Position numbers and translations under genes: made by a program. From Desarmillaria ectypa (lineage: Eukaryota > Basidiomycota > Agaricomycetes > Agaricales > Physalacriaceae), in the NCBI GenBank assembly GCA_030407005.1, contig JAUDYN010000009.1, positions 1,054,001-1,118,000 on the forward strand: a DNA stretch of 64,000 nucleotides. The letters run 5' to 3'. Under the pieces are notes generated by a model. It saw only the letters and a program-made list of their open reading frames with translations. It was not told the DNA's origin and ran no database searches. Position 1 is the stretch's first letter. Every line of letters starts with the position of its first letter. Positions 11,827-23,475 of the stretch are shown piece by piece.

Positions 11827-12430
11827 ATGGACAGCGACTGGGATGAAGAAGTGACTTCGGATTTACATGCAGGTGAAGCTGAATGGACCAAGATGTCTTC
11901 TGAGTTCACAAATGTACGATGACTTTCTACTGAATTTGTTACAACTCTCTGATTAACTGCAGACCGGGTACCGCGAGGGCATCACAGCAGGCAAAGAGGC
12001 CGCCTTGCAAGAGGGCTTCGATGCTGGATTTGCCCAGGTCGGTGTGCCTATAGGACACGAATTGGGACTCCTCCGTGGCATCGCATCCGTCCTTGCTACG
12101 TTCCTCTCTTCCGCGTCGGACCGGGACCGGGAAGAGGCTCGGAGTATTTCCTCAGCATTGTCAAGCATACGATTCTCCGATATCGCGCCTAGAGACCTAG
12201 AAGCGGAGGAGCATGCTCGTGAACATCTCGAGGACGGTGTGCCCGAACCGGAGGAGATCGACGAGAAGAGGAAGATTGAGGATCTCGAGGATATGTTGAA
12301 TAAGCTATCGGCTGGAAAGAGTATCAAGGCTAACGAGACACGGCCTACCCTGGAGGATCTCCAGCAACTAAAGGAGCGTTTGAAGAATCTGATAGAAAGA
12401 TTGTGCTTGGAGGTGGATACTAGAAGTTGA
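11827..12430 (+). CDS. YAE1: Yae1-domain protein (Fe-S delivery adaptor for ABCE1/Rli1)
   Basis: Yae1-family proteins, with Lto1, link the cytosolic iron-sulfur assembly targeting machinery to the ribosome-recycling ATPase Rli1/ABCE1. The ATG at 11827 begins MDSDWDEEV. One intron (about 11915-11963) precedes the diagnostic repeat of Gly every fourth residue: YREGITAGKEAA, EGFDAGFAQVG and GHELGLLRG (the deca-GX3 helix hairpin). The remainder is charged and helical (ERLKNLIERLCLEVDTRS), stop at 12428-12430. Length of about 180 residues fits the family. I prefer Yae1 to its smaller paralogue Lto1 because of the acidic N-terminus with Trp and the long C-terminal extension, but this is not certain. 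Confidence 0.78.
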
Positions 12431-13186
12431 ATGAGGCTTTTCATGACATAAAGGATTGCGATGGCGCTGTAAGTCTATTCCAACATTATCGATAATCTCT
12501 CATCAGCTAACAATCTAACAGGTGTATGTGCAAGCCAAGGCATTCTATCCTACCCGGCGTGAATGCGCTATACACTAGTGCGGAGGTATGCCTCTATTCC
12601 ATTCTATTCTACTCGCTTCTCAAAGTCGCTTTTTTACAGCCTGGAATCTGTGCTTGGTCAAGTACGGCTGCTCTTGTGAGACGGCCCTGTTTGTACTCAT
12701 GGGTAACGAGGGTGTGGTGATGCAGATGTAAACTAAGGTGTACTTTGCAAAATTTTGATCTGGGTTATATTTTGAGAGTATGAGCTAGACGGTAAGCGCT
12801 GATAGATATCATAGCGGATGCCTCAGCATCCTCGGGTTGAGTCCACCGCTGCTTGGGCGTGCGTAGCCCTTGAGGTAGACGGACCAAAGGGATTGTGTCT
12901 CGTTCCCTAGAGCCTCAATAGATGCCTTTCAAATGCTGGCACGTAACCTGCGAGGCTGGATACGTTCAGTTGTCTCTGGGTACACGTACCTGTCTGTCCG
13001 CCCTGGCCATTTAACGAGATGATACGGATAAGTCTTGGCTACACACCCGTTTCCCGCGAACGGGTTGTATCCTTTCTCTGCTTGCATGTGGACGTTACAA
13101 CGGGCCGTCAGTTCGTCACTTAATGGTTAAACGACTACGCTCCTTTGTCCAGGTACTGATACAATGTTACAGATTGACTACAGCCG
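12431..13186. other. Intergenic region between convergent genes
   Basis: About 0.75 kb between the Yae1-like gene (+) and the amidohydrolase (-). A three-exon, about 50-codon reading from ATG 12461 to TGA 12720 can be spliced with good GT-AG sites, but it has no known motif. A perfect 7-bp hairpin (ACCCGTT...AACGGGT) is at 13045-13065. Nothing else is supported. Confidence 0.35.
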
Positions 13187-14666
13187 TTATTTCTCTTCAT
13201 ATACTACATTTGGCTCGAGTCCTAGATTGTATACTCGGTTCGAGTTATGAAATAGAACATCCTGAACAATCTTTACCGCCTGCTTTTCGGTCAAGTCTCC
13301 GCTAGTGACTAATTCTGAGAGGACCTATGCCATGTGAGCAGTGGTAACTCAATGAGTATGGACTGAAGACTGTTCACCTCACACAGAGCGGTTCTAGCTT
13401 GAAGCGTACCAAGATAATAAGTTTCTGGAAACCAATGTCCGTCGGCTGGAATGATGACTCAGGAAACGCAACTGCGAAAATGGGGTAACATACTGGACCA
13501 TAAAATCTTGTTCGTCGGCGTTACTTCGAGCATCTGCCGAATCACGGCTCTTTGCCCATGCGCCGAAACCATGGGGAAAATCTGGATAAAAATTTTCGTA
13601 CATATAACCACAAAGACGGTCTAGAATGAGAGACGGCGCACCTCCCCAAAATCTAGGAATACGTTAGCGTACACCAAAGTCAGATATCCCGCATCGCGCG
13701 TGTATGGATACGAGGAATGAAGTAGAACGAATGAGGTTTTGGGGTAAGCTTTGATAATAGGCTGCATGTGAGAGGGGGACGAGAACGCCAGCGTTATGTC
13801 GTTGTCCCCAAGGCCGGTGTGGAATTGTACTGTAAAAATGGTAAGCATGAGGAGATATTGGGTTGTATCAAGTTGCCATTTAACCTGGAATGTTGTGTTC
13901 TCCAGCAACCTCAAGAGCAACGCGAACGATATGATCATTGAGGGCCTTATAGGCAAGTCTGATCTTCCCATCTGTTAAGTACTTCTCGTAGGCCATGACG
14001 TAAGAATCGTAAATTTCATTCTCTGAATCCCAGGTAGCGATATTTAAACCGGTACGATAGCATGCAATCGACTTGAATGCAACGACGTCTTCACTAGCGG
14101 CGCTGTCAGAGAGCGAATTTTGGAGTTGTTTCGTGAACCTGTTCAAAGCTATGGGAACAGACTCGGACTCTTTTATCATGCGCTCAAGAATAGCCTGTGT
14201 TGAGATAGATGTTAATGCAGATATGCTCTAAGGGTATTGAGAGTACTTCAGCTTCGGTTTCGATCCTGACGATCCGCTTGACGGAGCAGTTGAATCGACG
14301 ATGCCACGTCCAATCCTCAGCCATTTCAGCGACACCTCCGAGACCGTCATCGAGTAAGAGACACTGAATTCCAGTTGGCCTCATGAGCAGGTTACACAGA
14401 TCACCGTAGTCTATCTCATTTCTCTTTTTCTTTACGTCGTCCCATGAAGGTTCATCTAAGCCCAATATCTGTCCTAATTGAGAAGTTGCACGAAAGCAAG
14501 ATAGAGAGTGGACTGAGTCTTTTAGAGCATCGCCCTCTGCTTCAGTAAACAGAGCCTCGAGTGGGAAAGAGGCTTTATTCTCTGCGATAAGAAGGGGGTG
14601 GGCGTGGTTATCAATTACAGGGTAGGAATTTGCGGTTTCGACGAGAGTCTTGAAGGTGGACTTCAT
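13187..14666 (-). CDS. Amidohydrolase family protein, FluG N-terminal-domain-like
   Basis: TIM-barrel metal-dependent amidohydrolase of the type that forms the N-terminal half of FluG. The ATG at 14666 reads MKSTFKTLVETANSYPVIDN and is followed by the metal-binding HAHPLL motif. Later exons give a barrel strand with His (TVQFHTGLGDNDI), SGYLT-type GYLTLVYANVFLDFGEV, and, after two introns near 13590-13620 and 13445-13493, KILWSSDGHWFPETYYLG with the C-terminal metal-ligand Asp. The last exon (ELVTSGDLTEKQAVKIV... FHNSNRVYNLG) ends at TAA 13187-13189. There is no glutamine-synthetase-like domain after it, so this is the stand-alone form. Substrate unknown. It faces away from the nucleotidyltransferase gene. 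Confidence 0.85.
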
Positions 14667-15793
14667 GATGGGTGACCGACAAGGTGTAATTTCAAAATAT
14701 GAATGAGATAAGAACACGTGAACGCGACTTACACTGGGACGGCCACGAGCATTTAAAGAGAGAACGAAAAGTCGACCCTCAAGCGTTGAAAAATGGGCGA
14801 GGTGAATGGGTATTTCAATTTTGAACTATACCTGCGGTGGAAGCTGAAGCGCTGGGTACATGACTAGAAAATTAGCGTAAATATCTCCATACGAGGTTCT
14901 TCGCGGTCGCTGCCAAACTCTATGGCGGCCTCGGATTTATTCCAGGACTAATAGAGCCGCCCATTTAAGCGTCTATATATCCATTTGATGCTACTGCGGA
15001 CCTCCGGATCTTTCATGCTCGGTTTACCATGGCGCGAGGCTATTGGTGCCGTGCCCTTTGTCGCAGGGATGTGATGGTCTACCTATTGACAATGCAGCGA
15101 GGTACAAGCGGAACAGGACTATTTCTGTGACCTCCCACGTCTTTAATAGCCCGCCAACGTACGAAAATAATTGGATACTGTAAGACCTACTCTTGGTTCA
15201 GCTGCGCATCGAGGTACGGCTGCCACCTTAATTCCTCCAGCTAACTGCACTACTTGCTCCAAGGAACCTTGATTCTGCATGCTTCCCAATGATGCCAGCT
15301 TGCTCGGGCCTGTATTCTGTGGTTGAAAATACATTTCTCAGCTATCTTCTACCAGCTCTGAGAGTTTTATTTTCATTTCTGCGGGAAATCATCGGTATGC
15401 TGTGTCGGTATTTCCGTCGAGATCACAGGTATTTGTAGCCTCGCTTGGCTTTGTACTGACCCGCCGGTGTACTAGTATGCGTGTTGTGAATTATTTCAGT
15501 TCTACTCCAAGGGATGCAAGCAAGGATCTGACAGTTCAAACGTTCAAGGACCTACATTTACCCTGTCTGTACTATTAGCCCAAGAACAAAGAATTATTTG
15601 AAGTGTCAGACATGTGTCCAATCCGTTTCAGCCGATAGAGTGCCGTCATTGCCATATTTGGGAAGGCACTATAGAGCTGATATAACGGTTCGAAAGTCCC
15701 TTGAGGCGCTTGAAGAGGGATCACTGACCATCTCTCCGTACAACACCCTTTCGTCTGCTGGCAGGACTCCCTTTGAATACACTGAACGCCCGA
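14667..15793. promoter_or_regulatory. Divergent upstream region, amidohydrolase / terminal nucleotidyltransferase
   Basis: The 1.1 kb between two divergent start codons. A CACGTG E-box lies at 14715-14720, about 50 bp before the amidohydrolase ATG. Open frames here (15143-15334 -, 15598-15846 +) have no family resemblance. No repeat or RNA seen. Confidence 0.35.
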
Positions 15794-18700
15794 ATGGCGT
15801 ATACACAGACGCTGAGCCCTCAGTCGATGCACCAGCAGTTCCGTGACGTTCACACGTCGGGATCACCAATACACCACTCACGCCAGCCTTCGAAACAGCG
15901 ATTCGTTGCAGAACTGTCGCAATGTCTGTTCGACTTTGTGATCCAGCTTCTCCCTACCGCAGAAGAAATGGCCGTAAAGGAGGATGTGCGCAAGCTGCTG
16001 GAGAGACTCATTCGCACGATCGAGCCAGACAGTAGACTTCTGTCCTTTGGGAGCACGGCAAATGGCTTTAGCCTTCGCAATTCTGGTGAGCTTACTGCTG
16101 CATTTTATCAACTGAGTTTATCATCATATCCTGCAGACATGGACCTTTGCTGTCTCATCGATTCCGACGAACGCTTGGCCGCCTCCGACCTTGTAACAAT
16201 GCTAGGCGACCTCCTTGAGCGTGGTGAGTTCCTCTGGTTAGTATTTGAAGTCGTTAATTTTCATATTTGCTCCCAAGAAACCAAATTCCACGTCAAGCCG
16301 CTACCTCACGCTCGAATACCAATCGTTAAACTCACCCTCGATCCGTCACCCGGTTTACCCTTGGGAATTGCTTGTGACATAGGTTTCGAGAATAGGCTGG
16401 CATTGGAAAATACACGGTTACTTATGTGCTACGCCATGATAGACCCAACGCGCGTCCGAACATTGGTATTATTTCGTGAGTCTCGTACCATTTCTCTCTT
16501 CGACCACCAACTAACACCGTTCTCAAGTCAAAGTGTGGAGCAAACGCCGGTACGCCGATACACCAGCTTTCACAATAATCCATTGCCTCACACGATCTTC
16601 AGGAAAATAAACTCGCCTTACAAGGGTACCTTGTCGTCCTATGGATATGTTCTCCTTGTAATCTACTTCCTCGTCCACGTTAAAAACCCCCAAGTATTGC
16701 CAAACCTTCAGCAAATGCCCCCTCTACGTCCAATTTCGAAGGTGCGGGCGCTGCTAGCGCGCGATTATACACTTGACTGACGTCCTTTGCAGAAAGATAC
16801 GCATCTAGGAGAACACAACACCTGGTTCTTCGATGATATCGACCTGTTACGGCAACGTTGGCGTTCCGAAAATATGGAGACTGTTGCAGAACTGTGAGCC
16901 GCATTAGTTTATCCGTGATCACTGCTTCGACAGCATAATTACAGGTTAATTGATTTCTTCCGGTACTATTCTCGCGACTTCTTGTACAATACGGGCGTGG
17001 CTTCCATTCGGGCCGGACTTATAAAAAAGGAGAGCAAAGGATGGCAAAACGATGTATGTCAAGGTTTTTTTTATGTTGATGTGTCATTCTCTTATATTCC
17101 GAAGCTATCTGCAGGGCGCTTCAACGATGCGCGAGAACGAAACCGGTTTTGTATCGAGGTATACCTTCCAGGTCCTGTCAAGCCCTTATCGCTGACTAGG
17201 AGAGCAGGATCCTTTCGAAATCAATTTTAACGTGGCTAGATGTGTCACCAAGGATGGCCTGTATACAGTGAGCAGTTTTTAGGTCTTCTTTCAATCGATC
17301 ACTTATCGTTTATCAAGATCCGCGGCGAATTCATGCGAGCATCAAGGGTCCTTGCCGCACGCCCAGAACGTGCCATCCTGGCTCTCGCGGAGCTTTGTGA
17401 GGAGCGCACAGATGAAGACTTGGTTTCAGCGCCCGCCCCTCGATTATCGAACCTTCCTCCGCAGACACCATATAGTGTTGGAAGTCAGTCCATGCGACCG
17501 AAAGGTGGCTCTGATCGGTTTTCACCGCCAACACATTTCTCGGAGCCGAGTGGTCGATCTCCGCCAGTTATCATTCGACCCCCTCCAGAGCATATGGCAT
17601 CCAAGCGAGGGAAATGGACTAGCCCTCCTCCACCTGAAGCACCATCTGCAGATCATACCCTTTTCGAAAACCAGCTTGAAAACGGGCTTTCGTTGGCGAC
17701 TGCGTCTACGGAAGCGCGCGAACGGGAGGAAGCACATAATGACTCTTCCAGTGAAGTTCTCACCGATGAAGATCGCTCTGATGCTACCGAGTCTGACGAT
17801 GTTCGATCGGTTCATTCTTACAGTGAAGGGTCGAACTCCAATCATGGTGTCCACCGATCGCCTTGGCTGCCGCCTTCGAGACTGGGTCCTGCCCATATCG
17901 ACTCTGGTGCCGATGCTTCATCGAGACTTATAGCAGGCGCACGGGGACGGCTTCACCGCCTGGAGCGCCTGAGCGAATCTTCACCCACATCTTCGAAAGT
18001 CACACTTGATAACTTTTCTGCCGGTTTCAAGCCTGATCCTTCTAAACGGTCTTCGTCCGTACGACCGCCGAGAGGTTCTCTCTGGTCATCTGTGGCCCTT
18101 ACTACCCCACTGCCGTCTTCTCCCGACTCCCTAGTTGACCGTCATCTTTCAGATTCCGCTACTGTATATTATCAAACCGGCACGACCAGGTCGCCTCGCC
18201 CAAATGTTCTATACCCCCCTCTCGGATCACAATCGCCTTTGCTTTCGCAATACCAGCAGCATAATCAATATTACATGGCATCTATTCCGCATGATATTTA
18301 TTCCCCCAGCCTTCCACCTTTGTTATCATCTGTACATTCGTCAAGCGGTATTGCTATTCCTTACGAGGATGAAAGGACTCATGACAAGTCCTCAGGAGGT
18401 CTGGATACTCCGACACCGTCGACCGCAGATACCAAGTCGCATTCACATTCACATTCGACTTCGACTATCACTGCGTCCACGCCGCCTTCTCACATTTCTA
18501 CGTTTCCGCAAACTACTGTAATAAATAGTTCTCCCTCTACTTCTTCTAAAACCGCCTCTTCACGATCACCTCAGCAATCCCTCAGGACTCTTTCCCCGAG
18601 GATCAATACCGACGGCGAAGATGTCTGCTCGAACAGTAGCTCGCCCACTTCCTCCTTGACAGGATATGAAGCATCAGGATCGCGGTCGCCGTCACCGCAT

Positions 18701-18883
18701 GATCTGCCATCTACACCGTTATCGCCATCACTAACAGCCGCCCCATCAATATCGGACTGTGTCTCACCGACACAATCGCGCTTGGCATCTGACGGTGCAT
18801 GCTTGGCCGCTAAATTATCTGACCTGCACGAGGACCACACTGATAATACTGACACTGATAAACCTGCTGTCGAGAAACGATAG
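15794..18883 (+). CDS. Cid1/Trf-type terminal nucleotidyltransferase with long Ser/Pro-rich tail
   Basis: Non-canonical poly(A)/poly(U) polymerase, adding nucleotides to RNA 3' ends. The first ATG in frame is 15794 (MAYTQTLSPQSMHQQF). The catalytic domain has the polymerase-beta signature FGSTANGFSLRNS, then, after an intron near 16085-16136, DMDLCC with the first two catalytic Asp. The third is in GIACDIGFEN. The central domain (SPYKGTLSSYGYVLLVIYFL) and the PAP-associated domain ending NRFCIEDPFEINFNVAR follow. IEDPFE is formed across an intron at about 17158-17205. The last exon, from about 17310, encodes roughly 500 residues dominated by Ser, Thr and Pro, with His-Ser repeats around 18440, probably disordered. 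Terminal TAG at 18881-18883. Whether it adds U or A cannot be read reliably. Confidence 0.88.
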
Positions 18884-19243
18884 CATCCATTCATTCCACC
18901 GCCATTTTGCTACCATCCTATTGCTCAGCAGCTCCTTTGTGGTGCGAGAACTGGCCAATCAACACTTCCTTGAATAAACATGTATACGATATATTTCTGA
19001 CACCGTCCCATCCATGATCCATTATGGCCAGTGCTATGTCTGCCACTTTTTCCCCTTCTCATTCCTGCTACCCTATTCCACCATGCAGTATTACTAGTAG
19101 AATTTCGTAGTCCCAGGCATGCTCTGCTTTTTGGTATTTGGATTTCTCATGTAACCATAAGACACGGTTGATATACTCGAAATACTATCGTACATTGGAT
19201 GCGTAGACTGATCATGAGTGCAAAAAAGGGATACGCAAAACTT
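18884..19243. other. Short intergenic region between convergent genes
   Basis: About 360 bp of 3' flank shared by the nucleotidyltransferase (+) and LSM7 (-). AATAAA-like sequence occurs at 18972-18977. No other feature seen. Confidence 0.4.
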
Positions 19244-19774
19244 CTACTCTGGCGCGAGGAAAGGGTTAGCGATTTCGTCAGAGCCGTCAACAGGGCTGAG
19301 GAGGGTTATTGTTGGTCCCCGCAAGACGACCAATCCCAGACTGCGCCTGTGTACTTCCGGCTCTGTACGACAAAATGAGCATAAGGAGAAAGGGAATATG
19401 AACATAGAAAAAGTGACCTAGAATTTCTTCTTCGACCTCATCAAGTACGAGGTTCAGTAGCTGGTCATAGCCCTTGAGAATACCGGTGACTATTGAACCA
19501 TGAGCATTGAGGGGATCCATAAGCCCATCGAACAACGAGCCTTACCTTCTCGTCCACCGGTAAACTTGACTCTAATTCTCTCGTTGACGTACTTTGAAAG
19601 ATCTAGGATAGCCTCGCGTTTTGGCTTGTCCACCGAAAGGGAACTCGTCGGTGGGCCCCGCCCTCTGGTGCTGCTGCTGGCACCGCGACCTCTCGGTGCC
19701 ATACCACGGCCCTAAGGTCTGAGTTGGCAACATAAGTTGCAAATCTGCCCCAGAAAACTTACTCGGTCTGCCAT
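19244..19774 (-). CDS. LSM7: U6 snRNA-associated Sm-like protein LSM7
   Basis: Subunit of the Lsm1-7 (cytoplasmic decapping) and Lsm2-8 (U6 snRNA) rings. A four-codon first exon (MADR, ATG at 19774) is followed by a Gly/Arg/Ser-rich N-terminal extension (GRGMAPRGRGASSS). Then comes the Sm1 motif (ILDLSKYVNERIRVKFTGGR) and, after an intron, VTGILKGYDQLLNLVLDE, the usual LSM7 signature. A further intron leads to the Sm2 part: SLGLVVLRGPTITLL and ...GSDEIANPF, stop TAG at 19244-19246. The N-terminal extension is longer than in yeast or human. It is divergent with the importin beta gene. Confidence 0.92.
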
Positions 19775-20122
19775 TGAGACGCGCGCTTGAAAAAAGCTGT
19801 GCTACCCAACAGCACCACAATGAGCACGACGTGAGAGACAATAAAGCCCAGACATACCGTTGATAAAGGTGATCCAAGGGTAACAAAAGAAAAAAATAGC
19901 AGAGAACAAAGACGGTGTGGCTGTAAGCTGCAGGAGAAAATTCAAGTCCAGCTCGGTGGCAGCCACCTTCTCTGTTCCTTTTCACCATCACCGCGCTCAT
20001 CTTCCTTTCCCTTTAACTCTTTCTCTCGACGTCCTTGGCGCCATTACTCCCTTGGATTTCTGACTTTTCTGCTCTGTCAGCTGCTTGATACGTTTCGTGA
20101 ACCGTTATCGCATCTTCCAGTC
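19775..20122. promoter_or_regulatory. Divergent promoter, LSM7 / importin beta
   Basis: 348 bp separate the LSM7 and KAP95 start codons. The KAP95-proximal part is rich in CT (TTCCTTTCCCTTTAACTCTT), as usual for highly expressed fungal genes. No distinct factor site can be named. Confidence 0.35.
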
Positions 20123-23100
20123 ATGAACGCAACCGACCTCCTTGCCAATACCTTGTCCGCAGGTCCGTTCTCATCCTTTTGCGCGTCTCCTCTTTTTCTC
20201 AGTATTATCTGTGCTCTTTCCTCTCCCATAAAGACTCGAATACGCGTCAAGATGCCACGCAACAACTCGAGAATGCCTCACGGGAAAACTACGCACGTCC
20301 TCATTTCCCTGTCCTCATTGTTCAGCTCTTCTTACCTTTTTCTCCTTTTTTCATCGCGATGTAGCCTCAATATATGCTCATGCTTTCTGCTGTCCTTTTG
20401 GAGGACTCGACGCCCCTGCATGTTCGTAATGCTGCCGGTCTCGCTCTGAAAAATGCATTGACTGCACGGGTACGTGGCTAGTCTTTGATATCTCCCATTT
20501 TCGAGCACAGGTGCTCATTTTCTCATCCTTGACAGGAATCATCGCGGCAAACTGAGTACTCAAACCGATGGTTGAGCCTTGACCCCGATACGAAGGCCAA
20601 GATCAAGCAAGATGCCTTAATGACCCTGGCCTCACCAAACCTCAAAGCCGGCCAGTTCGCATCTCAAGTTGTCGCTGCCATCGCTGCCGTAGAACTACCG
20701 CAGGATCAATGGAAGGACCTTATCGAGATACTTCTCGGTTTCGTTAACAATCAGCCCAACACCAACTTGAAGATTGCCACCCTCCAGACTATCGGGTTTA
20801 TCTGCGAAACAATAGTGCGTGGATATTCATAGACCCTCAACATCACATTGACCGCTTATCCAGAAACCCGAAATCCTCAGCTTGCGTGCGAACGAAATCC
20901 TGACTGCCGTTATCCATGGAGCACGAAAGGAGGAGCCATCAACTGATGTGCAGCTGGCGGCCATCCATGCTCTCTACAACTCTCTTGAGTTTGTCCGGGA
21001 TAACTTTGAGAGAGACGTGAGTCTGCAACGCATCGGCCCAAAGGCTTTATTAACGGCTTTGCAGGGGGAAAGGAACTATATAATGCAAGTCGTCTGTGAG
21101 GCCACTCAAAGTTCGTCTGTTGCTGTTCAAGTTGGCGCTTTTGAGTGCTTGGTGAGGATTATGAGTTTATATTACGAAAAAATGGGCTTCTACATGGAAC
21201 AAGCTCTGTTCGGTGTACGTATTTCTCCTCGCGTTCCTTTGATGGTTAGCTGATAACACCTGTAGCTGACTGTTGTTGGCATGAAACATACAGATGAGCG
21301 AGTTGCTTTGCAAGCCGTTGAGTTCTGGTCGACTGTTTGTGAAGAGGAAGTAGAACTAGCTCTTGAAGCCCAAGAGGTGCGTGCGGCTGTGTCTGCTCAT
21401 AAATCACGACTGATTGGAAAACAGGCCATAGATTATGGCGAGCAACCTGAACGAGAGTCCAGGCACTTTGCAAAAATTGCTTTGCCCGAGATCGTCCCGG
21501 TACTTTTGATGTTACTGACCAAACAAGAAGAAGATGCCGATGAAGATGAGTGGAATGTCTCCATGGCGGCGGGAACATGCATGTCTTTGCTTGCTGGAGC
21601 AGTCCAAGACGCAATTGTCACAGCTGTACTACCCTTCATCGAAGGCAACATTACATCTGAAGATTGGCATCGTCGGGAGGCCGCTGTGATGGCCTTTGGA
21701 TCTGTTCTCGAGGGCCCTGATCCATCTGTACTCACACCACTCGCAGAGCAGGCCCTCCCGACCCTTATCAGCATGATGGCGGACGCCAACACGCACGTAA
21801 AGGACACGACAGCGTGGACTTTGGGCCGTATTTGTGATCTTCTTATCGTGGTTATCAAACCAGACATGCAACTTCACCCGCTGATCTCAGCCTTGGTTTC
21901 TGGCCTTCAGGATAGTCCGCGCATTGTCACAAACTGTGCTTGGGCTCTAATGAACCTGGCGGATCAACTTGCGGTGTACTATGAGGATGATGCGGAACCG
22001 GCGCAATCAGGACCTTTATCGCCTTACTATGAAGGCGTCGTACAAGCTCTGCTGCGCGTGACAGAGAGGTGGGTATTCATCACTGATATAATATCTTAAC
22101 TGACGACATTTTGTAGTGCCTCTAATGAAGCCAACTATCGTACCGCGGCGTATGAAGCGATGACGTCGTATCTTACACATGCCACTCCCGACGCTATTAC
22201 TGTCGTTCAAAATACGGTTATGACGATATTGCAAAGAATGGAGCATCTTCTTAGTCTTCACGTACGTTTTAGCCAAATCGCGCCATCTCTTTGTGCTGAA
22301 CTTTTGTGCAGAACCAAATCGTTGGCGTGGACGACAGCAATAACTGGAACGAGCTCCAGAGCAACCTGTGCTCCGTTGTCATTGTACGTACATGTTTCAT
22401 CGTCTTACGTAGTATTTAGTCTAATTTTCTCTCAGTGCGTCATTCGCAAGTTGAACAACGGGATACAGCCGCTGGCGGACCGCATCATGACCCTCGTTCT
22501 GCAGCTAATACAAGCCGCCGGAAAGACTTCAACAGTCTTGGAGGATGCGTTCCTTGTCGTGGGGGCCCTTGCTTCCGGTAAGTAAATTGGCGTTGCACGT
22601 CTATCACCCGTTGACACATGCCACAGCTCTTGAAACTGCTTTTGGGCCGTATATCGGCGCCTTCCTTCCTTATCTTTATCCTGCTCTCAAGGCCCATGAA
22701 GATACGCAGTTATGTACTGTCGCTGTCGGTATTATCGGTGACATTTCACGCGCATTGGGAGACCAAAGCGCTCAGTATGCTAACCCATTTATGACTGTGC
22801 TGCTCGAAAACCTTCAAAGCGACGTTCTCAACCGGAACGTCAAGATCACGATCTTGTCTTGTTTCGGTGATATTGCGCTCGCTGTTGGTGCGGGCTTTGA
22901 GCCGTATCTGGACACGACTATGAATGTCTTGAAACAGGCCGGCGCTGTGGAAATCAATCCGGTGAGTCTCTAGATACTGTGTTGCATATAGCGTACTAAG
23001 CAGACTTTTTCTAGCTCGACTACGATTTATTAGATTATGTCGGACAATTGCGCGAAGGGATCCTGGAGGCCTACACTGGCATTGTCACGGGTCTCAAGAA

Positions 23101-23475
23101 CACGTCCAAGGGTACGTTGATTATCTCAGTCGGGACTATTATACTCACGTTGGCCTCAGTTCCCATTCTTCTTCCGCACGCTCCCGCAATTCTCGAGTTG
23201 ATATATCGGTGCTTATCTGACGAGGAGCGGACGGAGCCTGTTGTCAAATTGTCATATGGCCTTCTCGGTGATCTCGCGGACTCTTTCCCGGCTGGGCAAT
23301 TAAAACCACTCCTCTTGCAATCCTGGGTGGCCAGTGAGCTCCGAACTAGGCAGCGCATGAGCCCGGAGACGAAGAAAACTATGCGTTGGGCGCGAGAGGT
23401 GTGTTTTTTTCGGCTTTCCTTCGTCGTATCTCTTTTGAACTGTTCTTTTAGATGGTGAAGATCGCGACGCAATAG
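20123..23475 (+). CDS. KAP95: Importin subunit beta-1 (karyopherin KAP95)
   Basis: HEAT-repeat karyopherin that carries importin-alpha/NLS cargo through the nuclear pore and is released by Ran-GTP. The ATG at 20123 (MNATDLLANTLSA) is followed by short exons giving NTRQDATQQLENASRENY and the importin-beta N-terminal block (LMLSAVLLEDSTPLHVRNAA, then TEYSNRWLSLD near 20560). Long exons follow: GFICETI, EFWSTVCEEEVELA, the acidic loop EEDADEDEWNVSMAAGTC that contacts Ran and the IBB, DSPRIVTNCAWALMNLADQL, and SYGLLGDLADSFPAGQLK. The end is MRWAREMVKIATQ with TAG at 23473-23475. About twelve introns. Roughly 860 residues, normal for the family. Intact. Confidence 0.95.

Noticed and set aside
12461..12720. 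Three-exon mini-gene MALCMCKPRH...
   Set aside because: Splice sites fit but the protein has no recognisable motif. Probably 3' flank of the Yae1-like gene.
13045..13065. Hairpin ACCCGTT-TTCCCGCG-AACGGGT-like
   Set aside because: Seven-bp stem only, in intergenic DNA, with no context for a terminator or RNA.
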